From Lachnoclostridium sp. (lineage in GTDB: Bacteria; Bacillota; Clostridia; Lachnospirales; Lachnospiraceae), in the NCBI GenBank assembly GCA_023664665.1, contig JAMPEY010000009.1, positions 39,565 to 103,564 of the forward strand: a stretch of 64,000 nt of DNA. Direction: 5' to 3'. The notes beneath the pieces were generated by a model. The model had not been told where the DNA came from and ran no database searches. It saw only the letters and a program-made list of their open reading frames with translations. Of the stretch, positions 32,748 to 42,671 are shown piece by piece. A program made the position numbers and the translations under genes. Position 1 is the stretch's first letter; the number at the start of each line of letters is the position of its first letter.

Positions 32748-35700
32748 TCACCCCTGTTCCCTCACATACAAAGAAACCCGGTTCTGCATTACCTCTGCCG
32801 CTTCCTTTGCGGTCTTCTGCCCATTAAAGAAGAACGCTGCCTCCTCCTGCAATATCTCATAAATACCCGGTGTCCGCAAATCTGCCGGCTCCGCATTTTC
32901 TATCAGGGCGCGAAGCTGCCCTATCTCCTCCTCCGTTGCCGAATAAATCTCCAAGGTCATGCTTTCATATGGTATCGCCGCCATGGGGTCTTCTATGCGC
33001 ACACCGTTTTCATCCATGTGGTACCACTCCACGGACGCCGCTTCAAATGCCTTTTCCAAGGAAGCTTTATACACCGGGAAACCGTCCATAATATTTTCTT
33101 CACTTGTATATAAAAGCTTTAAAAATTCCCATGCCGCGTCTTTGTTTTCACATTTCTCGGAGATGCCGAAAGCATTTCCGAAAACCATTATTTTGGTTCC
33201 GCTTCCGCTTTCCGAGGGAAACCCGATATAGGTGATATCCTCATCAAAAATAGCATGATTCTGTAAATAGGACATGGTACTGTTCATGACCGTGGGGTAC
33301 AATAGCAATTCCTCGGAACGCAGTTTTTCTATTTTTTCTTCCATGTCCATTCCCTGGGCATTGCTCAGGGAATGAACATTGTCGGAAAAACGGTCGGCAA
33401 AGGCAAGCAGTGCAAGAAATTCCTCGCTGTCAAAAGAGCAGTTCCCCGTCTCCCAGTCAATGTAACGCTCCGCATACTGCAATATGATCCGGTTAAACAT
33501 TTCTTCTTTGGAAATTCCTGCCGTCACTATCCTTTCATCCGTAAGGCTGTCCACAAAATCCTGATATTCCGAAAGAGTCCAGCCCTCTCTCTGCCCCAGA
33601 ACAGAAGACTTCCCAACCATGGAGCTTAGCCAGAAATGGGTGGGAATGGCATACAAGGCTTCCCCATCCTTATAGGCGGCAACGGCATTGTCCAGAAAGT
33701 CTTCTTCGGAAAATTCCGTGCTTTTTGCCAAAAGAGGAGTCAAATCCGTGACGATGCCCTGACGGATATAGCTTGCTGCATCCACCCCCGCCAAATCAAT
33801 CAAATCCGGCGTCTTTCCCGCCGCAATATCCGTCTGAAGACGGTTTTTGCCATCCTCCTGCTCGCTTCCATAAACCTGAATCTCTATCCGGTAATCCGAA
33901 GATTGTCTGTTAAAGGAATTGACCACCGACCTTATATGGGAATCATCGGAAAACAGGGCAAGGGTCAGCACCTTTTTATCCGCAACAGGCTCCTCGTCCG
34001 ACAGGCGCACTTTGCGGGCGCATACCCATTTCGCACAGGTCTTTTGGTTTTCATCCTTTGTATTTACCAGCACATAGAAAATGCTTTTGTCCGCCTGCAC
34101 CATTCCCACAAGCTCTTCCTCGGAAAAGGCAAGTTCCGACAGGGAGAACATCTTTATGCTCTCGCCGTTTTCCAGGCTATATTCATAAAAATCACCGTCT
34201 GCATTGTAATACAGTTTATCCCCGTCCATACCCGCCGCAAGAACGGTTTGGTAAGTATTGGGGGAAAGCTTCTTTACCAGAGACTTACTCTTGCCGGAGG
34301 AAAGCTCTATTTCTAATATCTCAGTGGAACCGTAGGTTCCACTGCTTCCCAAGGAAACACTGCTTCCAGAGGTTCCGCTAGCTTCTTCCGGGCTTAAGGC
34401 CGCCACAAACAGCTTTCCGTCCCCTGACAAAGCCATCCCTTTTACGGCTCCCGTCACCTCTGTACGAAACAGCCTTTCTCCCTGAGAAGAAATTCCTTCC
34501 ACTATGGAACTGATTTTTGCGCTGTACACAGGGGAAAAACTGAAATATAAACTGCCCTCCGCATCCATTTTTACACAGCTCGGATAAGCTGTCCCGCTAT
34601 TTCCCAATTCCTCCGCTATAACCTCCGATATGTCATTCTCTGCAATAAGCTTCCCATCTTCGCCATATTGATTGATGGCAAAAGAAGAAATTCTTCCCCT
34701 TTCATCTGTCCGATAAACACCCGCCCAGAAAGTATTTCCATCATCTCCCTTGGCAATCGCCGACACCATGGCATCCTTTGGAATCTCCGGCACAATTTTC
34801 TTTGCCTCTTCAGTATTTGTATCATAACAGGTAATCCCATTTTCTAAGGCATCAAAACTCACCGAAATAAGCCCCGCATACAAATAATTCCCGTCATGGG
34901 AAAAACCAAAAGCATTACCTTCCATATTTTCCACGGGGCAATGTTCAAAACGGTAGGTATATCTGGCATCCGTCTTGTCCGATTTCGTATCGGAATTTTT
35001 GCCGCATCCCGTGAGCACAAGGCAGATGCAGAGTAAGGATGCCGTGACAAGGGAATATCCTGCACTTTTTTTCTTCACTTTCGGGTACAGGCAGGCAAGC
35101 GCTGTCAAAACCAGAATGAATAATACAGCCGGAAAGGGATTCAATTTACAGATTCCAAACATTGCACTATCCGCCATATCACCCGACCCAAGGGCGTTAA
35201 ATACCAGATAACATCCCGCCGTTCCCGCCAAAAATCCTGTAAGCGCCGAACCTGTCACCACCAGAAGATTTTCCCATTTTAACATGGCGGCAAGCTGCCT
35301 TCTCGTCATTCCGATAATCCGCAACACCACAAATTCCTCCTTCCGTTCGATGAGTCCCATCATCACATGATTAAAGAAACTGATTCCTGCCATGACAGCC
35401 GTCACTGCCGCCAGACCGCCGCCAAAAAGATAAATCAGGTTTAACATTTCGGAAGCTTCTTTTTTAATTACCTCATAAGATAAATAATACATATCACTGC
35501 CTGCACGGCTTACAATCCGCTCCACAATGGGTTCTGTGCCGGATACATCCGGGGTATTGACCGCAACTGCGCACAGATGGCACATCCCATCCTCCTTAGG
35601 GATATTGGCGGAAGGTAAAAAAGTCACTAAGGTTGCATCCAAAAAGGCACACATAAGCGGCGCTTCATCCACCACAGCCATCACTTCATATTCCTTTGCC

Positions 35701-37616
35701 ACAGCTCCCTGTATATCCGTATAAGCGTTATCCTGCTTCACATATTTTACTCCGTCCGGAAAGCTGTCCAATTTAAGGCGTTCCCCGGCATGATAAACGG
35801 TTCCGTTGTCCGGAAAGGTTAAATTGGAAATCATAATCACATAGTCCCCGGACTCAAATTTTTCTCTGTCCAGAGTCCCCTCCAGCACCCTGCATTCCTC
35901 AAGTGCCTCAAAGTCCACATAATAGCGCATTTCCGTCCAGAAAGGTCTGTGGTTTGCTTTTTCCCTTTCCGCAATCTGCCGCTCATAATAAGCCTTTCCC
36001 AGCGCATTGTCTCCCTCCGGCATTTCCCCATTTTGAAGCAGAGCCTCCACACGCCGTGTAATCTCCTGCTCCTCATTTATGTTCACGCCATAAGTATAAT
36101 AATAGGCCCGTATCTGCGCATCGCTGCACTGCTCTCTTAAACTGTCCGCAACCCCCTCATCCATTTCCCAGATATCACCGCTCATGCCTAAAGGGGAATG
36201 CCCTGTACGCTCCCCGGAAAGTTCAAGGAGGGAATCACAGTATTCCCTTGTCCCCACCAAAAAATCCGCAGGCTGCTTCCTGTACGACATATAGCTTGCG
36301 GTGGCGGTTTCCACCAGATTCACCAGACAGGTAAACAAAAGCACCATAACACATACGGATGCCGCCACCAAAAAAGTACGCTTTCCGTTCCTGCCGATAT
36401 TGCGCTTTGCCATCTGAAGAACGGACATTTTTATGGGCTTCCTTTCTTTTTTTACTTTGACCGCATCGGAAAAGGCGGCTGCATGAACCGGCCCTACCTT
36501 TCCCAAAATCTTTATGGGTTTCCTGATACCCATAAGGACTGCCGCCAGTGCCGCCAATGCCGCATATAAAATGTTTTCCGGGCGAAATACACAGACGCTG
36601 TCCACCCCTTTAAAATAATTCTGTAACGCCAAAGGCACCAATACCCTGCAGATTCCCAGCCCAAAAACCGTTCCGAAAAACAGCGCCGTAACATACTGCC
36701 GCAGCGCCTGCAATCCCAAAATCAGACTGCACTGTCCTTTCGTAACACCCAAAAGTTTCATCTGTCCGAACAATTTTACATCTCGCACCACCGAAATATA
36801 ATAAAGAGTATAAATCGTCAGATATGCCGCCAGAAATGCCGCAAAAAGCAAAAACCATGTCATATAAGAATTATTTGTCCCGCTTTTATCCATTCCATAA
36901 ACCGGATTTGACATAGCATCACAGTCTGTATCCAAAACGGCTTTTTCCCACGCGGACAAGAGCAGATTGTCAGAAGCTTCCGTATAGGGGAAACGGCAGT
37001 ATACTGTCATAACTCCCATTCCCACATTTTGCAGAAAGTCTTCCGAAACATATAGATTAGACACTCCCAAAGCTTGGTTTCCCTGACAGATTCCCGTCAC
37101 CAGAAATTCATCTGTAAGAGTATTTTCATTTATTTTTACATCGAGCACAATAATATCGCCAACTTCAATTCCCCTGTGGGATGCATAGATTTCATCCACC
37201 ACAATCTCATCTTTTTTTACAGCCCACTCCCCCTGCAATAACCCGTTAAAGCACCACTGGCAGACCAAAGGCTGCGCATAAGACATCTGTGTCCTGATTC
37301 CTGCGTCTTCCGACACATATCCGATATGCGCTTTATAAGAGATATCCGTAAATGCCGACTGTGCCCGCAGCTTTTCATATTGCTCCTTCGTCACGCCGAA
37401 ATACTGCCCTTCCGCCACCGTTCCGAAATTCTTAAAATTCTGCTGCCTCAACATAAGCGCCATGGAATCCATCGTGGTAAAAACGCTCATTAAAAATATA
37501 ATCGTCATGGAAACCGCCGCTATAATCGCAGCGTTCCGTTTTTTATTGGTGTGATAAATGCGCCATGCAATTTTACAGATATTCTGAAATGATTTCATCT
37601 TCTGCTTCATATTCAT
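32748..37616 (-). CDS. FtsX-type ABC permease fused to a lipoprotein-like solute-binding protein
   Basis: One uninterrupted frame of 1622 residues. Residues 1-845 form a complete MacB/FtsX-type permease: a helix at about 29-49, an extracytoplasmic domain, three helices (about 253-278, 297-323, 348-364), a second lobe starting with a helix at 413-436, a large extracytoplasmic domain (440-720) and three helices (724-750, 782-807, 828-844). Residues 852-871 then read as a lipoprotein signal with lipobox LTGC (Cys871). Residues 885-1205 are beta-rich with propeller-like repeats (SGDGKLFVAAL, MDGDKLYYNADGDFYEYS) and a Ser/Gly stretch at 1080-1097. Residues 1215-1615 look like a family 1 extracellular solute-binding protein. 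The start overlaps the ATPase stop (ATGA); 37610 is an alternative. No substrate can be named. Confidence 0.85.
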   Translation of the reverse strand: MNMKQKMKSFQNICKIAWRIYHTNKKRNAAIIAAVSMTIIFLMSVFTTMDSMALMLRQQNFKNFGTVAEGQYFGVTKEQYEKLRAQSAFTDISYKAHIGYVSEDAGIRTQMSYAQPLVCQWCFNGLLQGEWAVKKDEIVVDEIYASHRGIEVGDIIVLDVKINENTLTDEFLVTGICQGNQALGVSNLYVSEDFLQNVGMGVMTVYCRFPYTEASDNLLLSAWEKAVLDTDCDAMSNPVYGMDKSGTNNSYMTWFLLFAAFLAAYLTIYTLYYISVVRDVKLFGQMKLLGVTKGQCSLILGLQALRQYVTALFFGTVFGLGICRVLVPLALQNYFKGVDSVCVFRPENILYAALAALAAVLMGIRKPIKILGKVGPVHAAAFSDAVKVKKERKPIKMSVLQMAKRNIGRNGKRTFLVAASVCVMVLLFTCLVNLVETATASYMSYRKQPADFLVGTREYCDSLLELSGERTGHSPLGMSGDIWEMDEGVADSLREQCSDAQIRAYYYTYGVNINEEQEITRRVEALLQNGEMPEGDNALGKAYYERQIAEREKANHRPFWTEMRYYVDFEALEECRVLEGTLDREKFESGDYVIMISNLTFPDNGTVYHAGERLKLDSFPDGVKYVKQDNAYTDIQGAVAKEYEVMAVVDEAPLMCAFLDATLVTFLPSANIPKEDGMCHLCAVAVNTPDVSGTEPIVERIVSRAGSDMYYLSYEVIKKEASEMLNLIYLFGGGLAAVTAVMAGISFFNHVMMGLIERKEEFVVLRIIGMTRRQLAAMLKWENLLVVTGSALTGFLAGTAGCYLVFNALGSGDMADSAMFGICKLNPFPAVLFILVLTALACLYPKVKKKSAGYSLVTASLLCICLVLTGCGKNSDTKSDKTDARYTYRFEHCPVENMEGNAFGFSHDGNYLYAGLISVSFDALENGITCYDTNTEEAKKIVPEIPKDAMVSAIAKGDDGNTFWAGVYRTDERGRISSFAINQYGEDGKLIAENDISEVIAEELGNSGTAYPSCVKMDAEGSLYFSFSPVYSAKISSIVEGISSQGERLFRTEVTGAVKGMALSGDGKLFVAALSPEEASGTSGSSVSLGSSGTYGSTEILEIELSSGKSKSLVKKLSPNTYQTVLAAGMDGDKLYYNADGDFYEYSLENGESIKMFSLSELAFSEEELVGMVQADKSIFYVLVNTKDENQKTCAKWVCARKVRLSDEEPVADKKVLTLALFSDDSHIRSVVNSFNRQSSDYRIEIQVYGSEQEDGKNRLQTDIAAGKTPDLIDLAGVDAASYIRQGIVTDLTPLLAKSTEFSEEDFLDNAVAAYKDGEALYAIPTHFWLSSMVGKSSVLGQREGWTLSEYQDFVDSLTDERIVTAGISKEEMFNRIILQYAERYIDWETGNCSFDSEEFLALLAFADRFSDNVHSLSNAQGMDMEEKIEKLRSEELLLYPTVMNSTMSYLQNHAIFDEDITYIGFPSESGSGTKIMVFGNAFGISEKCENKDAAWEFLKLLYTSEENIMDGFPVYKASLEKAFEAASVEWYHMDENGVRIEDPMAAIPYESMTLEIYSATEEEIGQLRALIENAEPADLRTPGIYEILQEEAAFFFNGQKTAKEAAEVMQNRVSLYVREQG

Positions 37617-38290
37617 GCCCCCATATCTGCCAAAACGCCATCTTTCATCACTAAAATACGGTTACATCTCTTAGCAAGCATTTCATTATGGGTAATCATC
37701 ACTATGGTCTGTCCAAATTCTTTTACTGACTTTTCAAATAAATCCATCACATCATTTCCCGTGTCCGAATCCAGACTACCCGTGGGCTCGTCCGCCAGAA
37801 TCACCGCAGGCTTCGGGGCAAGCGCCCTTGCTATGGCGGTACGCTGGCTCTGTCCGCCGGACAACTGCGCCGGCAGCCTGTTTTCCAATCCCGCAAGGCC
37901 CAGAAATGCAATTACTTTTTTCACATATCCTTCGTCCGCATCCCTTCCGCCGATTTGAATGGGCAGGACAATATTTTCATAAACACTCATCATGGGCAGC
38001 AGATTAAAATTTTGAAATACAAACCCAATCCGCTCCCTTCTAAATACAGTAAGCTCATCATCCGACATTCCTTTTAACGCCTTCCCGTCAATAAACACTT
38101 CGCCGCTTGTGGGAATATCAAGCCCGCCTAAGATATTTAAAAATGTGGTCTTTCCGCTTCCCGAAGCCCCCACAACAGCCACAAATTCGCCCTTTTCGAT
38201 CTCCACATTGACATTTTTCAAAGCCCTGACGATTGTTTCCCCACTTCCATAATCCCTGCACACCTGATGCATTTTTGCAATAACTCCCAT
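37613..38290 (-). CDS. ABC transporter ATPase (MacB/LolD type) for the fusion permease
   Basis: 225 residues from the ATG at 38290 with AGGAGG seven bases upstream. Walker A GASGSGKTT, Q-loop region FVFQNFNLLP, signature LSGGQSQRTAIARAL (the usual QQR is SQR here), Walker B VILADEPTG, and H-loop ITHNE. The type pairs with FtsX-fold permeases; its partner is the adjoining fusion gene, with which it overlaps by four bases. The pair sits between miaB and mutS. Confidence 0.95.
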   Translation of the reverse strand: MGVIAKMHQVCRDYGSGETIVRALKNVNVEIEKGEFVAVVGASGSGKTTFLNILGGLDIPTSGEVFIDGKALKGMSDDELTVFRRERIGFVFQNFNLLPMMSVYENIVLPIQIGGRDADEGYVKKVIAFLGLAGLENRLPAQLSGGQSQRTAIARALAPKPAVILADEPTGSLDSDTGNDVMDLFEKSVKEFGQTIVMITHNEMLAKRCNRILVMKDGVLADMGA

Positions 38291-38319
38291 ACCCATACCT
38301 CCTTATTTTTTACCCTCCG

Positions 38320-39792
38320 TCAGGCAATTCCTACATCGGTCATCCTTCCCATATAATAAAATCCATGGCATTCATCCAAGGATACCTTCACGATTTTCCC
38401 GATCAGGGATGCATCCCCCGGAAAATGTACAAGGGTATTATTGGAAAGCCTGCCGGTCATTAACTTAGGATCATGGTCACTCACTTCCTCCACCAAAGCT
38501 TCCATTATCTTTCCCTGATAACCCAAAACCTTTTCCCTTGCGGTATCCTGCACCGTCTTTAGCACCTTGTCAAAATTTACCTTCACTTCCTCCTCCGGCA
38601 CTTGATTCTCCATTGCCGCGGCAGGGGTTCCCGTCCTCTTGGAATAGATAAAGGTAAAAGCGTTGTCAAATTTCACCCTGCGAATCACATCAATGGTTTC
38701 TTCCACATCCTCCTTTGTCTCCCCCGGAAATCCCACAATAATATCCGTTGTAATGGCAATATCCGGAATTTCCTGCCGGATGCGGTTTGCAAGGTCTATG
38801 TACTGCTCCTTGGTATAGCGGCGGTTCATTGCCGTGAGAATTTTAGTGGAGCCGGACTGTAAGGGCAGATGTAAATGCCTGCATATCTTCCCGGAACACT
38901 TCATCACCTGAATCAGTTCTTCCGATAAATCCTTGGGATGGGAAGTCATAAAGCGGATGCGCCGTATGCCCTCAATCTTTTCCACCTCTTCCAGAAGTTC
39001 GGCAAAAGTAAAAGGGCTGTCCAGATTCTTTCCGTAGGAATTCACATTCTGCCCCAAAAGCATGATTTCCACCACGCCGTCCGCCGCCAACTTTTCCACC
39101 TCCCTGATAATATCCTGGGGATTCCTGCTGCGCTCACGCCCTCTGACATAAGGAACGATACAATAGCTGCAGAAATTATTGCAGCCAAACATAATATTGA
39201 TGCCTGATTTGAAAGGATATTTGCGTTCCACGGGAAGGTTCTCCACGATAGCGTCCGTGCCTTCCCAGATATCGGCCACCCTGTCATTTGTTTCAAGCAC
39301 AGTGCATAAAAGCTCCGGAAATTTATAAATATTATGGGTTCCGAACATCAAATCCACGAAAGCGTAACTGGTCTTTATTTTTTCAATTACGGAGGGCTCC
39401 TGCATCATGCAGCCGCAGAGGGCAATTTTCATTTCGGGATTCTTTTTCTTATAACCGTTTAAAACCCCTAATCTGCCATAGACCTTCTGGTTGGCATTGT
39501 CCCTGACCGTACAGGTGTTGTAAATCACAAAGTCCGCATTTTCATCCTCCGTCATCTCATATCCGGATGATTTTAAAATGCCTGCCAGCTTCTCGGAATC
39601 TCTCGCATTCATCTGACACCCAAAATTGACTACACATGCCGTAGGGGTGCGCCCGTTTTTCTGCTTGAAAACCTCCACCCAATTCCTGCACTTCGCCATA
39701 AAATAATACTGCCTGTCCGGCTCTTCCATGGAGGGCTCTTTCGTTAAATCTATCTGACCTAAATCCATTTCCTTATACATTGTTCTTGACAT
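38320..39792 (-). CDS. miaB: tRNA-2-methylthio-N6-dimethylallyladenosine synthase
   Basis: 490 residues. Radical SAM methylthiotransferase that completes ms2i6A37 in tRNA after MiaA. An N-terminal UPF0004 domain with three cluster-binding cysteines (NFGCQMN, YNTCTVR, LCGCM) precedes the radical-SAM CxxxCxxC (FGCNNFCSYC) and a C-terminal TRAM domain. A short clostridial extension of about 45 residues precedes the conserved core. AAAGGA lies just before the ATG. Confidence 0.97.
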   Translation of the reverse strand: MSRTMYKEMDLGQIDLTKEPSMEEPDRQYYFMAKCRNWVEVFKQKNGRTPTACVVNFGCQMNARDSEKLAGILKSSGYEMTEDENADFVIYNTCTVRDNANQKVYGRLGVLNGYKKKNPEMKIALCGCMMQEPSVIEKIKTSYAFVDLMFGTHNIYKFPELLCTVLETNDRVADIWEGTDAIVENLPVERKYPFKSGINIMFGCNNFCSYCIVPYVRGRERSRNPQDIIREVEKLAADGVVEIMLLGQNVNSYGKNLDSPFTFAELLEEVEKIEGIRRIRFMTSHPKDLSEELIQVMKCSGKICRHLHLPLQSGSTKILTAMNRRYTKEQYIDLANRIRQEIPDIAITTDIIVGFPGETKEDVEETIDVIRRVKFDNAFTFIYSKRTGTPAAAMENQVPEEEVKVNFDKVLKTVQDTAREKVLGYQGKIMEALVEEVSDHDPKLMTGRLSNNTLVHFPGDASLIGKIVKVSLDECHGFYYMGRMTDVGIA

Positions 39793-39840
39793 TTTATCCT
39801 TTCTATCCCACTTCTCTATGTATATCCTCTTTTTTAAAAT

Positions 39841-39875
39841 ACCCCCCCGAATGTACCAAATACCTTCAGGAGGGC
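39841..39875 (-). terminator. Terminator after the Sel1-repeat gene
   Basis: On the minus strand GCCCTCCTGAA pairs with TTCGGGGGGGT (three wobbles) around a 13-base loop and is followed by ATTTT. Seven consecutive C residues on the plus strand form one arm. Confidence 0.6.
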
Positions 39876-39896
39876 ATCATTTACCGGCTCTTGCCT

Positions 39897-41138
39897 TTAT
39901 TCATCAATCCGCTTCCAGCCAAATAATGTTTTCTTAAATTTCTTTTTCTGTTCAATGACTGTGGGATTGTTGGGGAATTTGTTCCAATGCTCCATAGCCG
40001 TTTTTATATTTACCGGGACGCCAAGCCCGTAGGCATAGATTTCGCCTAAACCCACTGCCGATAATTCCTCGCCTTTATAATGCTCGAATTCCTCTTTTGC
40101 CCGTTCATAATCAACGGCAATCCCCAAGCCTTTGAGATAACAGGTTCCAAGCATATCGGAGCCCCAATAGTTCTCATCCTTATGGGCATCAAAAAGATGC
40201 TTAAACGCCTTTTTATAATCCACTTCCACGCCGTCACCGCCATAAAAATAGATTTCGCCGAGGCGGTTATTGCTCCCTGTAACCTCAGTGCCCGCCTCGA
40301 GGGCCGCTTCAAAATAATCCCTTGCCAACTTAAGGTTTCTGGGCAGTCCGCCCTTATAAGTATATAATCTCCCCAGATAAAAATTACCCGACGGCTCATT
40401 GCGTTCCACGGCGCGCTTAAAATATTCCGCCGCTTTTTCCGGCTGGGTCTTCTCATAATCCTTCCCCACCTGTACCATATAATAGGCGCTCCCCTTGTCG
40501 GCCGCAATCTTCCTTAATTCCTTCGCCTTATTCTCATTCTTCGGAATTCCGTAATCCCCGGAGGTTATAATGTCGATATAGTTGCCGACTCCCATGGTCA
40601 TACCCTTCGCCAGCAGTTCGTCATACATCCGGATTGCGGTTTCCATCCATTCTTTAATCTGCTTTTCTAAGCTACTTTTGGGCATGCTGTCTACATTAAT
40701 TTCCGCTAGTTTTATCACATCTCCGTAATAATATGCATTTGCCACCAGATATTTGGTAAAAAGGTCTCCGGCATCCGCCATCCGGCACACCTCATCCCAG
40801 ATTTCCCTTGAGGAATGGTAGGGTTCCTGTATAAAGCTCCCGCATCTCGGCTCATATCCTGCCACGCGCCTTGCGGCAAACATACCGAGGGCGCTTCCCT
40901 TTTCAATACTCAGATTCAGATACTCTTCCACTTTGCTGTCATCGTCGTCGGGAAATCCGAATCCCGGGTCCACAAAAGAAGGACCCATATAACAACGCGC
41001 CAACAGATAATACGCATCCGGATTTCCTTCCTCTACGGCCTGCTCCAATAGGGAAACCGCCTCCTGCCCCCTGTCAAACGCCATATCAATCCATAAAATC
41101 TGCACTGCTTTCTGTACTTTACTATCTAACTCTTTCAT
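39897..41138 (-). CDS. Sel1-like (TPR) repeat protein
   Basis: 413 residues from the ATG at 41138, which has GGAGG six bases upstream. No signal peptide or membrane helix. At least six Sel1-like helical repeats are visible from about residue 40 onward, for example GNPDAYYLLARCYMG, AAEYFKRAVERNEPSGNFYLGRLY, ARDYFEAALEAG, KAFKHLFDAHKDENYWGSDMLGTCYLKG and GEIYAYGLGVPVN. Such proteins are scaffolds for protein contacts; no partner is indicated. Located between miaB and a chemoreceptor. Confidence 0.8.
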   Translation of the reverse strand: MKELDSKVQKAVQILWIDMAFDRGQEAVSLLEQAVEEGNPDAYYLLARCYMGPSFVDPGFGFPDDDDSKVEEYLNLSIEKGSALGMFAARRVAGYEPRCGSFIQEPYHSSREIWDEVCRMADAGDLFTKYLVANAYYYGDVIKLAEINVDSMPKSSLEKQIKEWMETAIRMYDELLAKGMTMGVGNYIDIITSGDYGIPKNENKAKELRKIAADKGSAYYMVQVGKDYEKTQPEKAAEYFKRAVERNEPSGNFYLGRLYTYKGGLPRNLKLARDYFEAALEAGTEVTGSNNRLGEIYFYGGDGVEVDYKKAFKHLFDAHKDENYWGSDMLGTCYLKGLGIAVDYERAKEEFEHYKGEELSAVGLGEIYAYGLGVPVNIKTAMEHWNKFPNNPTVIEQKKKFKKTLFGWKRIDE

Positions 41139-41216
41139 CTTAATCCTCCATGCCGCATATGTTCCGCTTCCCGCCTTGCCGAAACTACGCATAACGAATC
41201 CGTGTTAATTTCATTA

Positions 41217-42581
41217 TTAAATCACCTTAAATTTTGCGATTTCCTTCTTCAAGTCATTGGAAACTTCATCATTTACAGCCGTATAATCCTGAACTTCTTT
41301 CATATTGGAAGATAAATCCTGCATAATCTCCGAGAGCTTTGACATCCTTTCATTCTCTTCTCCCACTGCCTTGGAAATCCTGTCGATTCCGGAATTTACA
41401 TTTTCGGAACCTTCCGACAATTCAACGGACCTGTTACGGAATTCACTCATCATGCTCTCCAGCGTGTCCGCATCATTCAGATACTTCATGGAAGCCTCCA
41501 CAAACCAATCATAATCATCCATAACACTGGTATTCACAAAGTCAAGAAGCTTACCTGCGGACGCCGACATCTCTTCCACACAGGAAATCACATCATTGCT
41601 GATCTGCTGGATGCTGTTTGCCGTATTCCGGCTGTTGTCCGCAAGGCTCCTGATTTCATCGGCAACTACCGCAAATCCCTTTCCTGCTTCCCCCGCTCTT
41701 GCCGCCTCAATGGACGCATTCAGCGCAAGCAGATTGGTCTGGCTGGCAATGGAAAGAATTTCATCCGTAAGATTCTGAATAGAGTTTACGCTCTTACTGC
41801 TCTCCATTGAGCTTCGCAAAACTTCTTCCAAAGAAGAAGTTATTTGTGCCGATTCACTCTTACTGTTCTTGGCAAGCTCTTTTATGCTGTTGGCGCGCTC
41901 CTTCATTTCTGCGGCGTAAACATTACCGGACACCGTGGAATCGGATATGGTCTGGCTGCTTGCGTTCAAAGAATTCATATCCTTTGCAATGCTGTCTAAA
42001 AGATTTAATATCGCCTGCATCTCCCGAGAAAGTTCTTCCGCTTCCTTAGATACCAGATTCATGTTATCCGAGGAATCGGACACCTTAGACACGATTTTTC
42101 CCGAAGAATCATCCAATGAAATGGAATGCGTCTGAATGCTCTGCATAACGGTCTGAAGTTTATTTAAAAACAAATTGATGCCATAGACAAGCCTGCCTAT
42201 TTCGTCCTGTTTTTTGCTGATGATACGCTGGTTTAAATCCCCTTCATTACGCTCCAGATGCCCAATCAGGGTGTTTAACTGTTTTTCCGTGTCCTTCAAG
42301 GGTTTCACAAATCCTATGTAGGTAATCGCTATAGTCAGTACCACTAAAAACAGCTGTAAAGAAGAAACCATTCCGTTTCTGCCAAGCTGTGCCGTAATCT
42401 TATCTGAAGTATCTACTGCCGCATCCGCCACATCCGCAGCTACATCATCCAGAGCCGCGATTCCTTCAAACGCGCTCCTTGCAGACTGCAGACAGGAAGT
42501 TGTAGTAACATTGACTACCACTGTCAGAATAAAAATAAAAACCAAGGGCAGCATAATCTTAAACGCAACATTTTTCTTCAT
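41217..42581 (-). CDS. Methyl-accepting chemotaxis protein
   Basis: 454 residues from the ATG at 42581 (GGAGG ten bases upstream). Two transmembrane helices (about 8-28 and 75-95) enclose an extracytoplasmic segment of only about 45 residues, too small for a Cache or four-helix sensor. A HAMP-like region and a cytoplasmic coiled coil follow, with the signalling hairpin [31 protein letters not shown]. Probably senses through the membrane or a partner. No che operon is in the window; cheV is 15 kb away. Confidence 0.92.
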   Translation of the reverse strand: MKKNVAFKIMLPLVFIFILTVVVNVTTTSCLQSARSAFEGIAALDDVAADVADAAVDTSDKITAQLGRNGMVSSLQLFLVVLTIAITYIGFVKPLKDTEKQLNTLIGHLERNEGDLNQRIISKKQDEIGRLVYGINLFLNKLQTVMQSIQTHSISLDDSSGKIVSKVSDSSDNMNLVSKEAEELSREMQAILNLLDSIAKDMNSLNASSQTISDSTVSGNVYAAEMKERANSIKELAKNSKSESAQITSSLEEVLRSSMESSKSVNSIQNLTDEILSIASQTNLLALNASIEAARAGEAGKGFAVVADEIRSLADNSRNTANSIQQISNDVISCVEEMSASAGKLLDFVNTSVMDDYDWFVEASMKYLNDADTLESMMSEFRNRSVELSEGSENVNSGIDRISKAVGEENERMSKLSEIMQDLSSNMKEVQDYTAVNDEVSNDLKKEIAKFKVI

Positions 42582-42615
42582 TCCACACGAACCTCCATTC
42601 ATCGATATCATATTT

Positions 42616-42644
42616 ATTATAATCTCTTTATCCTCTAAAAGCAA
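42616..42644 (-). promoter_or_regulatory. Promoter of the chemoreceptor gene
   Basis: TTGCTT (42639-42644), a 17-base spacer and TATAAT (42616-42621) on the minus strand: sigma-A type rather than the flagellar sigma factor type. Confidence 0.75.
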
Positions 42645-42671
42645 GGGAATACAACCTGATTCTGTCAATCT

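Noticed and set aside
39841-39847. Run of seven C residues as a phase-variation tract
   Set aside because: It is intergenic, part of a terminator arm, and not positioned to switch a frame or a promoter.
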